A stretch of DNA of 22,387 bases, taken from JBARRS01 sp049644345 (GTDB lineage Bacteria; Actinomycetota; Thermoleophilia; Gaiellales; Gaiellaceae). Below the pieces are notes generated by a model. It was given only the letters and a program-made list of their open reading frames with translations. It searched no databases and was not told where the DNA came from. Position numbers and translations under genes: made by a program. The first letter of the stretch is position 1. The number at the start of each line of letters is the position of its first letter. This document shows, one piece after another, positions 13,722 through 20,468 of the stretch. The DNA lies in the NCBI GenBank assembly GCA_049644345.1, contig JBARRS010000034.1, forward strand, positions 1 through 22,387. Direction: 5' to 3'.

Positions 13722-14375
13722 TCACCGGACTTCTTCGCGCTCCGCCTCGAGATCGACGACGACGTGCGTGATCGGGACGGCGAAGCGCTCACGCGCGTTC
13801 GTGACGATGCCGCGCTCGAGCCAGTGCGAGCGGCCCTCGGGGTGCGTCGAGATGATGATCTCGTCGGGCCCGAAAGTCCGCAATGCGTCCTCCATCGCCT
13901 GGAGCGGGTCGCCGTCGCCGACCTCGCCACGCGCATTGACGCCCGCCTCTCGCAGCCGCGCGAGGCTCTCCTCCAGGCGGCGCTGTGCGGCCGCGCGTGC
14001 CTCGTCCTCGTCGGACATCCAGTGCCGGATCGGCGAGTTGAGCGCCGGTGTGACGACGAGCACCTGCTCGCGGTAATCGGCGGCGCGGTCGCGGATGATC
14101 TGCTGCAGTGCCCGGCCGCCGACGGTCTCGTTGGCGATCACGAGAATGCGGCGCTCGTCCTCCGCGCCGCGCCGGCGCGACACGGTCTGGACGGTCGGCT
14201 CGAGCCGGCGCGCGCGAAGCCACCAGCCCACAACGACCGCCGAGAGGGCGACGAAGACGCCGAGGCCCCACCAGCGCCCGCCGAGCCCGCCCGCGAGGCC
14301 GATCGCCGCGAAGTAGGCGACGGCGCCGAGCAGGAACTGGAACGCCTCGGCCTCGCTCCTGAGCGGATTCTTCAT
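13722..14375 (-). CDS. Membrane-anchored UspA-like protein
   Basis: A 217-residue protein with two N-terminal membrane helices (about 14-30 and 36-54, rich in Gly/Ala/Trp) and a C-terminal alpha/beta domain (from residue 75, RRILVIANETVGGRALQQII). That domain matches the two halves of the neighbouring double Usp protein: VIANET near its start and STHPEGRSHWLERG near its end. The classical UspA nucleotide motif G-2x-G-9x-G is not seen. It is the last gene of the oxidase operon, 4 bases after ctaE, so it may sense or regulate respiration; that is inference. Confidence 0.75.
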   Translation of the reverse strand: MKNPLRSEAEAFQFLLGAVAYFAAIGLAGGLGGRWWGLGVFVALSAVVVGWWLRARRLEPTVQTVSRRRGAEDERRILVIANETVGGRALQQIIRDRAADYREQVLVVTPALNSPIRHWMSDEDEARAAAQRRLEESLARLREAGVNARGEVGDGDPLQAMEDALRTFGPDEIIISTHPEGRSHWLERGIVTNARERFAVPITHVVVDLEAEREEVR

Positions 14376-14379
14376 CGCG

Positions 14380-14988
14380 CTAGAGGATGTAGACCGTCGT
14401 GTAGACGACGATCCACATCACGTCGACGAAGTGCCAGTAGATCCCGGGGATCTCCACCCCCCAGTGGGCCTCGGGCGAGTAGTGGCCCCGGTAGGCGCGG
14501 ATCGTGGCCGCAAGGAGCAAGAGCAGGCCGATGCAGACGTGAGCCCCGTGCAAGCCGGTCAGGCAGTAGAAGACCGTCCCGAAGGCCTGATCGCTCGGCG
14601 CGAAGCCGACGCGCGAGTACTCCCGGACCTGCGTGAGCAGGAACGTCAGCCCGAGCAAGAACGTCAGCGACAGCCCGGCCTGGAGACCCACGCGGCTACC
14701 CCGCTTGATCGCCTGGAGCGCCCAGTGCATCGTGAAGCTCGAGGTGACGAGGATCATCGTGTTGATGCCGGCGACGAAGACCGGCAGGTGGAACGGCTTC
14801 GGCGGCCAGGGCGCGTGGTTGACGACGCGTACGAAGAAGTAGGCGGTGAAGAACGAGCCGAACAGCATCACCTCGGAGGCGATGAAGAGGAACATCCCGA
14901 GCGTGCGCGGGTCGACGCGCGAGCTGTAGTGGGTCTCGGGCGGGTGGTCCGCGTGTGCGTGGGCCGGTGCCGCGTGCGCTTCCATCAC
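14380..14988 (-). CDS. ctaE: Cytochrome c oxidase subunit III
   Basis: A 202-residue membrane protein with five predicted helices. Family features include FLFIASEVMLFGSFFTAYFF, FVAGINTMILVTSSFTMHWA, TGLHGAHVCIGLLLL and the C-terminal HFVDVMWIVVYTTVYIL. The N-terminus is short and His-rich (HAAPAHAHADHP). Subunit III stabilises subunit I and supports proton uptake. Two starts are possible, GTG at 14986-14988 or the following ATG at 14983-14985; both overlap the stop of the upstream Usp gene (GTGATG), so translation is coupled. The length suits the shorter five-helix form of actinobacterial oxidases. Confidence 0.95.
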   Translation of the reverse strand: MMEAHAAPAHAHADHPPETHYSSRVDPRTLGMFLFIASEVMLFGSFFTAYFFVRVVNHAPWPPKPFHLPVFVAGINTMILVTSSFTMHWALQAIKRGSRVGLQAGLSLTFLLGLTFLLTQVREYSRVGFAPSDQAFGTVFYCLTGLHGAHVCIGLLLLLAATIRAYRGHYSPEAHWGVEIPGIYWHFVDVMWIVVYTTVYIL

Positions 14989-15818
14989 GCAGTCGCCCCC
15001 ACGGACTCGGGCTCGACGACGACATGCTCGACAGGAAGGCCGGTCTCGCTCCGCAGCCGCTCGACGAGGTCGCGCCGCAGCCAGCCCGAGCGCGCGCCGG
15101 GGAACGTCGACACGATGATCTCGTCGATCCGCTCGTCCTCGACGGCGTGCATCGCGGCGGTGAACGGGTCCGGATGGGCGATCTGGCCGTGCGCATCGAT
15201 CCCCTGCGCGCGTAGCGCCGCGAGTGCCCGCCGCAGCCGGCGCTCGGCCTCCGGATGGTGCGACTGGGTGGGGTCGCTCTGCGGCGAGATGACCAGGAAG
15301 CTCGCCGGCGAGCGGGCAGAGCGCTCCCGGATCCGCTGAAGCAGGGGCTCACCGACAACCGTCTCGTTCGCGACGACGAGGACGTTCTTCGCGCCCTCTT
15401 CGTCGGTCACGTCCACCGTGACGTGCTCGACCGGAGTCCCGCCGGCGATGCCTCGGATCCGTTCGAGGACGCCGCGCCGGAGCCACCCCGACTTCTCCTT
15501 TGGATGAGTGGAGACGATGATCAGGTCCGGATGGGGCTCGGACTGGGCGAGCGCGTCACGCGCTGCGTCGACCGGGTTCGCGTCGACCACCAAGCCGTGC
15601 GCCGCAATCCCCGCCTCGCGCAACCCGGCCAGCGTCCGGTCTAGCCGGCGTCCGGAGGCGGCGCGACGCGTGTCCTGGTAGACGACGTAGCCGGAGCTCG
15701 GTGCGTTCACGGGAGCGATCACGGTGACCAGGTCGCCCGGGCCCGCCGCCCGCTTCACGGCCTCGAGCAACGCGCGCGTAGCGGCCGTCTCGTTGGCGAT
15801 GACGAGGACGTGGCTCAC
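14985..15818 (-). CDS. Double-domain UspA-like protein inside the oxidase operon
   Basis: A 277-residue soluble protein made of two copies of the same domain (about 1-138 and 144-277). Each begins with V-L-V-[IV]-A-N-E-T and contains a GI-x-A-H-G segment, then ISTHP/STFPG-x-x-x-SGWLRR and a closing strand (PVEHVTVDV, PVEHVVVEP). It is related to the membrane-anchored protein two genes downstream. The domain has universal-stress-protein character, but the usual ATP-binding glycine pattern is missing. GTG start overlaps the ctaD stop and its own stop overlaps the ctaE start, so it is embedded in the oxidase operon, implying a partner or regulatory role for the oxidase. Confidence 0.78.
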   Translation of the reverse strand: MSHVLVIANETAATRALLEAVKRAAGPGDLVTVIAPVNAPSSGYVVYQDTRRAASGRRLDRTLAGLREAGIAAHGLVVDANPVDAARDALAQSEPHPDLIIVSTHPKEKSGWLRRGVLERIRGIAGGTPVEHVTVDVTDEEGAKNVLVVANETVVGEPLLQRIRERSARSPASFLVISPQSDPTQSHHPEAERRLRRALAALRAQGIDAHGQIAHPDPFTAAMHAVEDERIDEIIVSTFPGARSGWLRRDLVERLRSETGLPVEHVVVEPESVGATA

Positions 15819-17764
15819 GACCGCCTCGGGGTCGCCCCCACCTCTTCGAGCTCAGCCTCCCGCGCCCCGCCGTTGAGGACTGCGTGGCGGGCGCCGGGGA
15901 CGCCGTACTCGTACGGGCTGCCGACAACCTGCGGGATCTCGTCGAAGTTGAAGGTCGGCGGCGGTGAGGAGACCTGCCACTCGAGCGTGAGCGCCCGCCA
16001 GGGATTCGCAACCGCGCGCGGCCCGCGCGTCCAGCTGACGATCATGTTGTAGAGGAAGACGAGCGTCGAGGCGCCGAGGCCGAACGACGCGATCGAGATG
16101 AACAGGTTCAGGTCGGCGAACCGCGGCGCGTAGTCGGCCACCCGCCGCGGCATCCCCTGGATCCCCAGGTAGTGCATGGGGAAGAAGGTCGCGTTGAAGC
16201 CGATGAACGTAAGCCAGAAGTGCAGCTTCCCGAGCCGCTCGTTGTACATCCGGCCGGTCATCTTCGGAAACCAGTAGTAGATCCCGGCGAAGATCGTGAA
16301 CAGCGAGCCGCCGAAGAGCACGTAATGGATGTGGGCCACGACGAAGTAGGTGTCCGAGACGTGGATGTCGATCGGGACGGCGCCGAGGTAGATGCCCGAG
16401 AGGCCCCCGATCACGAACATCGAGACGAAGCCGAGCGCGAACAGCATCGGCGTGTTGAAGTGCACGCGTCCTTCCCAGATCGTCGCTAACCAGCTGAAGA
16501 CCTTGATTCCCGTCGGCACCGCGATCAGCAGCGTCGTCACCATCATCGGAACCCGCAGCCACGGAGCCATCCCGGCGACAAACATGTGGTGCGCCCAGAC
16601 CGAGAACCCGAGCACGAGGATCGCCATCAACGACAGCGCCATCAGCCGGTAGCCGAAGATCGGCTTGCGCGCCATCACCGAGATCACCTCGGAGGCGATC
16701 CCGAACCCGGGCAGCATCATGATGTAGACGGCCGGGTGCGAGTAGAACCAGAAGATGTGCTGATAGCCGAGCGGGTAGCCGTGCTGGGTGTAGTCGAAGA
16801 AGTGCGTGTGCATCACCCGGTCGAACGTGACAAAGAACTGCGAGCCGGCGATGAACGGCGTCGCGATCACTACGAGCAATGACGTCGTGAAGTTCGCCCA
16901 GACGAGCAGCGGCATGCGCCAGAAGGTCATCCCCGGCGCGCGCATGGTGATGATCGTGACCAGGAAGTTGAGCGCCGTCAGGATCGAGGACGCGCCCGCC
17001 CACTGGACGCCCATCGAGAAGAAGACGTTGCCGATCGGCTGGTGCACCGACAACGGCGCGTAGTTCGTCCAGCCGTCCGCGAACGCGCCCCCCGGCATCG
17101 CAAAGCTCGTCACCATCATCACGCCGGCGATCGGCAGCAGCCAGTAGGAGAGGGCGTTCAGCCTCGGGAACGCCATGTCGGCTGCACCGATCATCAGCGG
17201 GATGACGAAGTTTCCGAGGCCCGCGAACGCCGGGATCACGAACAGGAAGATCATCAGCGCCGCATGCACGGAGAAGAGGCCGTTGTAGGTCTGGTTGTCG
17301 AAGAACTGCATCCCCGGCCGCGCGAGCTCGGCGCGCATCAGCATCGCGAGGAAGCCCGCAACGACAAAGAAGACAATCGTTGTCGTCACGTACTGGATTC
17401 CGATCACCTTGTGGTCGGTGTTGATCCGGAAGTAGTCCTTCCAGCTGCGGGCGCCGTGGCCCGAGTGGTCGTCGGGCCGTGTCGGCGAGCCGATCGCGTA
17501 GCGAATCCAGTAGTCGAAGCCCCCGATGCCGGCGAGGAAGCCGAACGGCGCCGTGACGAGCGAGACCGTGACGATCGTCGTGCCCTCCCAGAGGGGGTGC
17601 CAGCCCTCGATCCACCGGATCAGGACGATGAGCCCGACGCCGATCCCGAAGAAGAGCGCCGTCATCCACGGGATGCGCAGCCAACCCGGCGCGAGCAGCC
17701 TTCTATACCCGCGCGGGGCGGGCGGGGCGGGCGCCTCGTGCGGCGTGGCCAGCGTCTCGATCAC
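15815..17764 (-). CDS. ctaD: A2-type cytochrome c oxidase subunit I with N-terminal extension
   Basis: A 649-residue catalytic subunit that reduces O2 to water. Low-spin heme ligands His167 (SVHAAL) and His480, heme a3 ligand His478 (AHIHYVLFGG), copper-B ligands His343, His392 and His393, and cross-linked Tyr347 (HPAVY) are all present. K-channel Lys421 (TGIKVFSW) and the D-channel entry Asp196 (ADMAFPR) are kept. The helix VI Glu of A1 oxidases is replaced: the sequence is YSHPAVY, the mark of the A2 subfamily. Before the core (residue about 113, NTDHKVIG) lies an extra segment of about 110 residues with two membrane helices (33-50, 63-82). The GTG start overlaps the ctaC stop (GTGA). Confidence 0.96.
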   Translation of the reverse strand: MIETLATPHEAPAPPAPRGYRRLLAPGWLRIPWMTALFFGIGVGLIVLIRWIEGWHPLWEGTTIVTVSLVTAPFGFLAGIGGFDYWIRYAIGSPTRPDDHSGHGARSWKDYFRINTDHKVIGIQYVTTTIVFFVVAGFLAMLMRAELARPGMQFFDNQTYNGLFSVHAALMIFLFVIPAFAGLGNFVIPLMIGAADMAFPRLNALSYWLLPIAGVMMVTSFAMPGGAFADGWTNYAPLSVHQPIGNVFFSMGVQWAGASSILTALNFLVTIITMRAPGMTFWRMPLLVWANFTTSLLVVIATPFIAGSQFFVTFDRVMHTHFFDYTQHGYPLGYQHIFWFYSHPAVYIMMLPGFGIASEVISVMARKPIFGYRLMALSLMAILVLGFSVWAHHMFVAGMAPWLRVPMMVTTLLIAVPTGIKVFSWLATIWEGRVHFNTPMLFALGFVSMFVIGGLSGIYLGAVPIDIHVSDTYFVVAHIHYVLFGGSLFTIFAGIYYWFPKMTGRMYNERLGKLHFWLTFIGFNATFFPMHYLGIQGMPRRVADYAPRFADLNLFISIASFGLGASTLVFLYNMIVSWTRGPRAVANPWRALTLEWQVSSPPPTFNFDEIPQVVGSPYEYGVPGARHAVLNGGAREAELEEVGATPRRS

Positions 17765-18768
17765 GGCTTCCCCTTCGAGCTCGTGATCAGATACTGCACC
17801 AGCGCGTCGAGCTGCGCCGACGGAAGCTGACCGAAGGTCTGCGGCATCACGTTCGGCGGATAGCCGGCCTGGATGTAGGCGTTCGGCTTGACGATCGACT
17901 CGCGGATGAAGGCTTCAAGCGGCTGCCCTGCCTGCCGCGCCTCGGCCGGCAACTTGTCGAGGTTGGGGCCGACCGTCGCGGTCGAGCCGGCGGCCTTGAG
18001 CGTGTGACAGGCACCGCAGCCGTTGTCGGCGAAGACCTTCGCGCCGCTGATCGCGCCGCCCAACGTCTTGCCCCCAGAGGCCCAAGCCGTGAACGCGGCA
18101 GGCTTCATCACGATCGCCTCCGAGCGCATGAGAGCATGCCCGAGACCACACAGCTCGTTGCAGATGACGGGGAAGGTGCCGAGGCGATTGGGCGTGATTC
18201 GGAGGTTGTTGACCGCGCCGGGAACGGCATCAAGGTTCTGCCCGAACTGCGGAACCCAGAACGCGTGGGTCACGTCCATCGACGTGATCTGGAGCCGGAC
18301 TGGCCGGTTGAGCGGCAGCCGCAGCTGGCCGGAGGTCAGGTTGTTGTACTGCGGATACTGGAAGCTCCACGCGAACTGCCGCGCGACCACCTTCACCCTT
18401 AGCTCGTTGCTGGCCGAGGCGTCGTTTTTGGCGAGCACGATCCCGCTGACGATCGCGATCGCGGTCACGAGCACCGCCGGCACCGCCGTCCACGCCACCT
18501 CGAGCCCGGTGTGGCCGTGGATCGCCGGGCCGTCCGAGTCGTCGTCGGGCTGTACGCGGAACTTCAGGACCGCGTAGCCGATCACCGAGGCGACGATCGT
18601 GAAGATGAAGAGGCAGATCCCGGTGACGAACCAGAAGACGAAGTCGATCCGGCCGGCTTCCCGCGCCGCCGGCTTCGGCAGCCAGGGCACGAACAGCGCG
18701 ACGACGACGGCGATTCCGCCGGCGATCGCGCCCATCGCAACAAGCTGGACGATCGAGCCCCTGCGCAC
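17761..18768 (-). CDS. ctaC: caa3-type oxidase subunit II with C-terminal cytochrome c
   Basis: A 335-residue subunit II. Two membrane helices are expected after the N-terminal one (residues 43-68 and 93-113), then a cupredoxin CuA domain with His168, Cys203, Cys207, His211 and Met214 (CNELCGLGHALM), and Glu205 between the cysteines. A fused cytochrome c domain has CGACH at 251-255 and Met308 (NVMPQ), the caa3 arrangement, so electrons can enter from membrane-bound or soluble cytochrome c. The N-terminal helix (7-30) may be a signal anchor. GTG at 18766-18768 is chosen: a TACGCT -10 lies 7 bases upstream, as in leaderless mRNAs. First gene of ctaC-ctaD-usp-ctaE-usp. Confidence 0.95.
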   Translation of the reverse strand: MRRGSIVQLVAMGAIAGGIAVVVALFVPWLPKPAAREAGRIDFVFWFVTGICLFIFTIVASVIGYAVLKFRVQPDDDSDGPAIHGHTGLEVAWTAVPAVLVTAIAIVSGIVLAKNDASASNELRVKVVARQFAWSFQYPQYNNLTSGQLRLPLNRPVRLQITSMDVTHAFWVPQFGQNLDAVPGAVNNLRITPNRLGTFPVICNELCGLGHALMRSEAIVMKPAAFTAWASGGKTLGGAISGAKVFADNGCGACHTLKAAGSTATVGPNLDKLPAEARQAGQPLEAFIRESIVKPNAYIQAGYPPNVMPQTFGQLPSAQLDALVQYLITSSKGKP

Positions 18769-18775
18769 CGGTTCG

Positions 18776-18781
18776 AGCGTA
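18776..18781 (-). promoter_or_regulatory. Predicted -10 element of the ctaC operon
   Basis: TACGCT on the minus strand is separated by 7 bases from the ctaC GTG, where transcription is expected to start. No SD is present in those 7 bases, consistent with a leaderless transcript. The -35 region is weak, so this is a guess based on spacing and on two similar cases in the window. Confidence 0.35.
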
Positions 18782-18851
18782 GTCGAAGCGGCCTCGCGCT
18801 TGCGCGCAGAACGATCCGGGCGGTTTCTCCGTTATCTCCGAGTAGGTCAAG

Positions 18852-18858
18852 AAGGAGG
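18852..18858 (+). promoter_or_regulatory. Strong ribosome binding site of the DUF6458 gene
   Basis: AAGGAGG, 5 bases before the ATG at 18864. It is one of the best SD sequences in the window and fixes the start of the small gene. Confidence 0.7.
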
Positions 18859-18863
18859 CTTTA

Positions 18864-19097
18864 ATGGGACTCGGAGTCAGTTTTCTCCTGATCGCGGGCG
18901 GTGCGATTCTCGCGTTCGCGGTCAACGCGGACGTCTCCGGCGTGAACATCCACGCGATCGGGTGGATCCTCCTGATCGTCGGGCTCGTCGGCGGCGTCCT
19001 CTCGATGGTCTTCTGGTCGAGCTGGGCGGGGCCCGGCTACTGGACGCGTCGGCGCGGCTACTACGAGGAAGGGCCGCCCGCCGGCCCGCCTCGCTAG
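18864..19097 (+). CDS. DUF6458-type small membrane protein
   Basis: A 77-residue protein with two membrane helices (about 3-22, GVSFLLIAGGAILAFAVNA, and 30-50, IGWILLIVGLVGGVLSMVF) and a basic, Tyr/Gly/Pro-rich tail. This is the usual pattern of DUF6458 proteins of Actinomycetota, whose function is unknown. ATG start is fixed by the strong SD. It is transcribed away from the ctaC operon and toward the MFS gene; a terminator-like hairpin follows its stop. Confidence 0.8.
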   Translation: MGLGVSFLLIAGGAILAFAVNADVSGVNIHAIGWILLIVGLVGGVLSMVFWSSWAGPGYWTRRRGYYEEGPPAGPPR

Positions 19098-19112
19098 ACG
19101 AAGACTCCTCGG

Positions 19113-19134
19113 CGGGGCGGCATGCGCCGCCCCG
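19113..19134. terminator. Bidirectional hairpin between convergent genes
   Basis: CGGGGCGGC (19113-19121) and GCCGCCCCG (19126-19134) form a 9-bp perfect stem around ATGC. It lies between the stops of the DUF6458 gene and the MFS gene, the right place for a shared terminator; no long T-run follows on either side, as is common in high-GC Actinobacteria. Confidence 0.6.
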
Positions 19135-19142
19135 TCGAAGAG

Positions 19143-20468
19143 CTAACCGGACGCTCGGGACGGCCCAGGGACAGGTAGAGCGCCACCGAGCGGCTGTGGC
19201 GGCTCGTGCCGCTCGCGCTCGATGTCCCTCATACCCGGAAGGAAGAGCGCGCCGAGGGTGATCGCGGCGCCGACGCCTGCGGCCCCGACGAGCGTCGCGC
19301 GCGCGCCGAGCGCGGCGGCGACAGGAGCCGTGAGCGCGAATGAAACAGGGAGCAGACCGATCGAGATCAGCCAGTCGAGACTCGAAACGCGGCCCAGCAT
19401 CGCGCTCGGAACGTGCCGTTGCTTCACCGTCGCCCAGACGATCGTGCCTGCCGTCTCCAACGCGTTGAAGACGAGACACGCGAGCATCAGCTGCCACGCA
19501 GCCGTCGCGATTCCGTAGCCGGCGATCGCGACGGTCGCCAGCGTCCAGGTCACGTACATGACGGTGACGTCACGGCGTGGGTGTCCGCGTTGGCCCATCC
19601 AGAGAGCCGCGCCGACCGCGCCGATGCCGCCCGCCGCGAAGACGAAGCCGAGCGTGGCTGCGGACGCATGGAGGTTGTTCTTCACCACGTACGGAAGCAG
19701 GACCTCAGTTGGGCCGAGGAAGACGAGATAGGCCGCCGCAGCGGCCGCGAGCGTTCCCCAGAGCCAGACGCGCCGCCGTACGAAGCCCAGGCCTTCCTTG
19801 ACGGCGGCGAAGGCGGACGCGCTCGCCTCCGCCCGCAGGGGGAGGCGAGGACGGATCGCCAGAACCGCCAGCGAGGAAGCCCCGAAAGAGGCGGCGTCCA
19901 CCACGAACGCGAGACCGGGGCCCGCCGCGACCAGCGCACCCCCGAGCAAGGGGCCGGCAAGCCGGAGAGCGATCGGCCGGACGAACTGGTCGAGCGAGTT
20001 CGCAGCCGCCAAGTCGCCGACCGGGAGGAGATCCGGCACGATCGCCTCGAACGCCGGCGTGAAGAAGGCCGTCCCGACCCCATAGACCGCAACCAGGGCG
20101 ACGAGCTCCCAAAACCTCAGCGCACCGACGAGGACGAGCGCGGCGACAACTGCGACGGCCGTCGCTCGAACGCAGTCCGCCCAGAGCATCACGCGGCGGC
20201 GATCGTGGCGATCGCTCACGACCCCTCCGGCCAGGAGGAAGACGACCATGGGCACGGTCATTCCGACGCCTACGATCGAGAGCGCCGCAGGCGCGTTCCA
20301 GAGCACGTAGCTCTCCCACGCGATCGCGACGAGGAAGATGCCGTCGCCGAGAAGGGACACAGCCATACCCGTCCAGAGAACGCGGAAGTCGCGGTGCCGG
20401 AGTGGCGACAGCAGACGAGCTCTCGAGAAGCCGCCGGGGCGGTCGAGCGCCTCGTAACTATGCTGCAT
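19143..20468 (-). CDS. MFS exporter, DHA3/EntS-like
   Basis: A 441-residue protein with about 12 membrane helices, type MFS_3 (drug, siderophore or macrolide exporters). MFS motif A is visible as GGVVSDRHDRRR after helix 2, preceded by LRHRDFRVLWTGMAVSLLGDGIF, a classic start of this family. The C-terminal tail after the last helix (MRDIERERHEPPQP) is short and charged. Substrate cannot be told. ATG at 20466-20468 is taken as start because it is followed by the standard N-terminal region and overlaps the stop of the upstream GGDEF-EAL gene by 11 bases; longer versions extend into that gene in another frame. Confidence 0.88.
   Translation of the reverse strand: MQHSYEALDRPGGFSRARLLSPLRHRDFRVLWTGMAVSLLGDGIFLVAIAWESYVLWNAPAALSIVGVGMTVPMVVFLLAGGVVSDRHDRRRVMLWADCVRATAVAVVAALVLVGALRFWELVALVAVYGVGTAFFTPAFEAIVPDLLPVGDLAAANSLDQFVRPIALRLAGPLLGGALVAAGPGLAFVVDAASFGASSLAVLAIRPRLPLRAEASASAFAAVKEGLGFVRRRVWLWGTLAAAAAAYLVFLGPTEVLLPYVVKNNLHASAATLGFVFAAGGIGAVGAALWMGQRGHPRRDVTVMYVTWTLATVAIAGYGIATAAWQLMLACLVFNALETAGTIVWATVKQRHVPSAMLGRVSSLDWLISIGLLPVSFALTAPVAAALGARATLVGAAGVGAAITLGALFLPGMRDIERERHEPPQPLGGALPVPGPSRASG

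Noticed and set aside
15852..17684. 610-residue alternative frame inside ctaD
   Set aside because: Same-strand shadow of ctaD with Arg/His/Asp-rich nonsense sequence and no hydrophobic helices.
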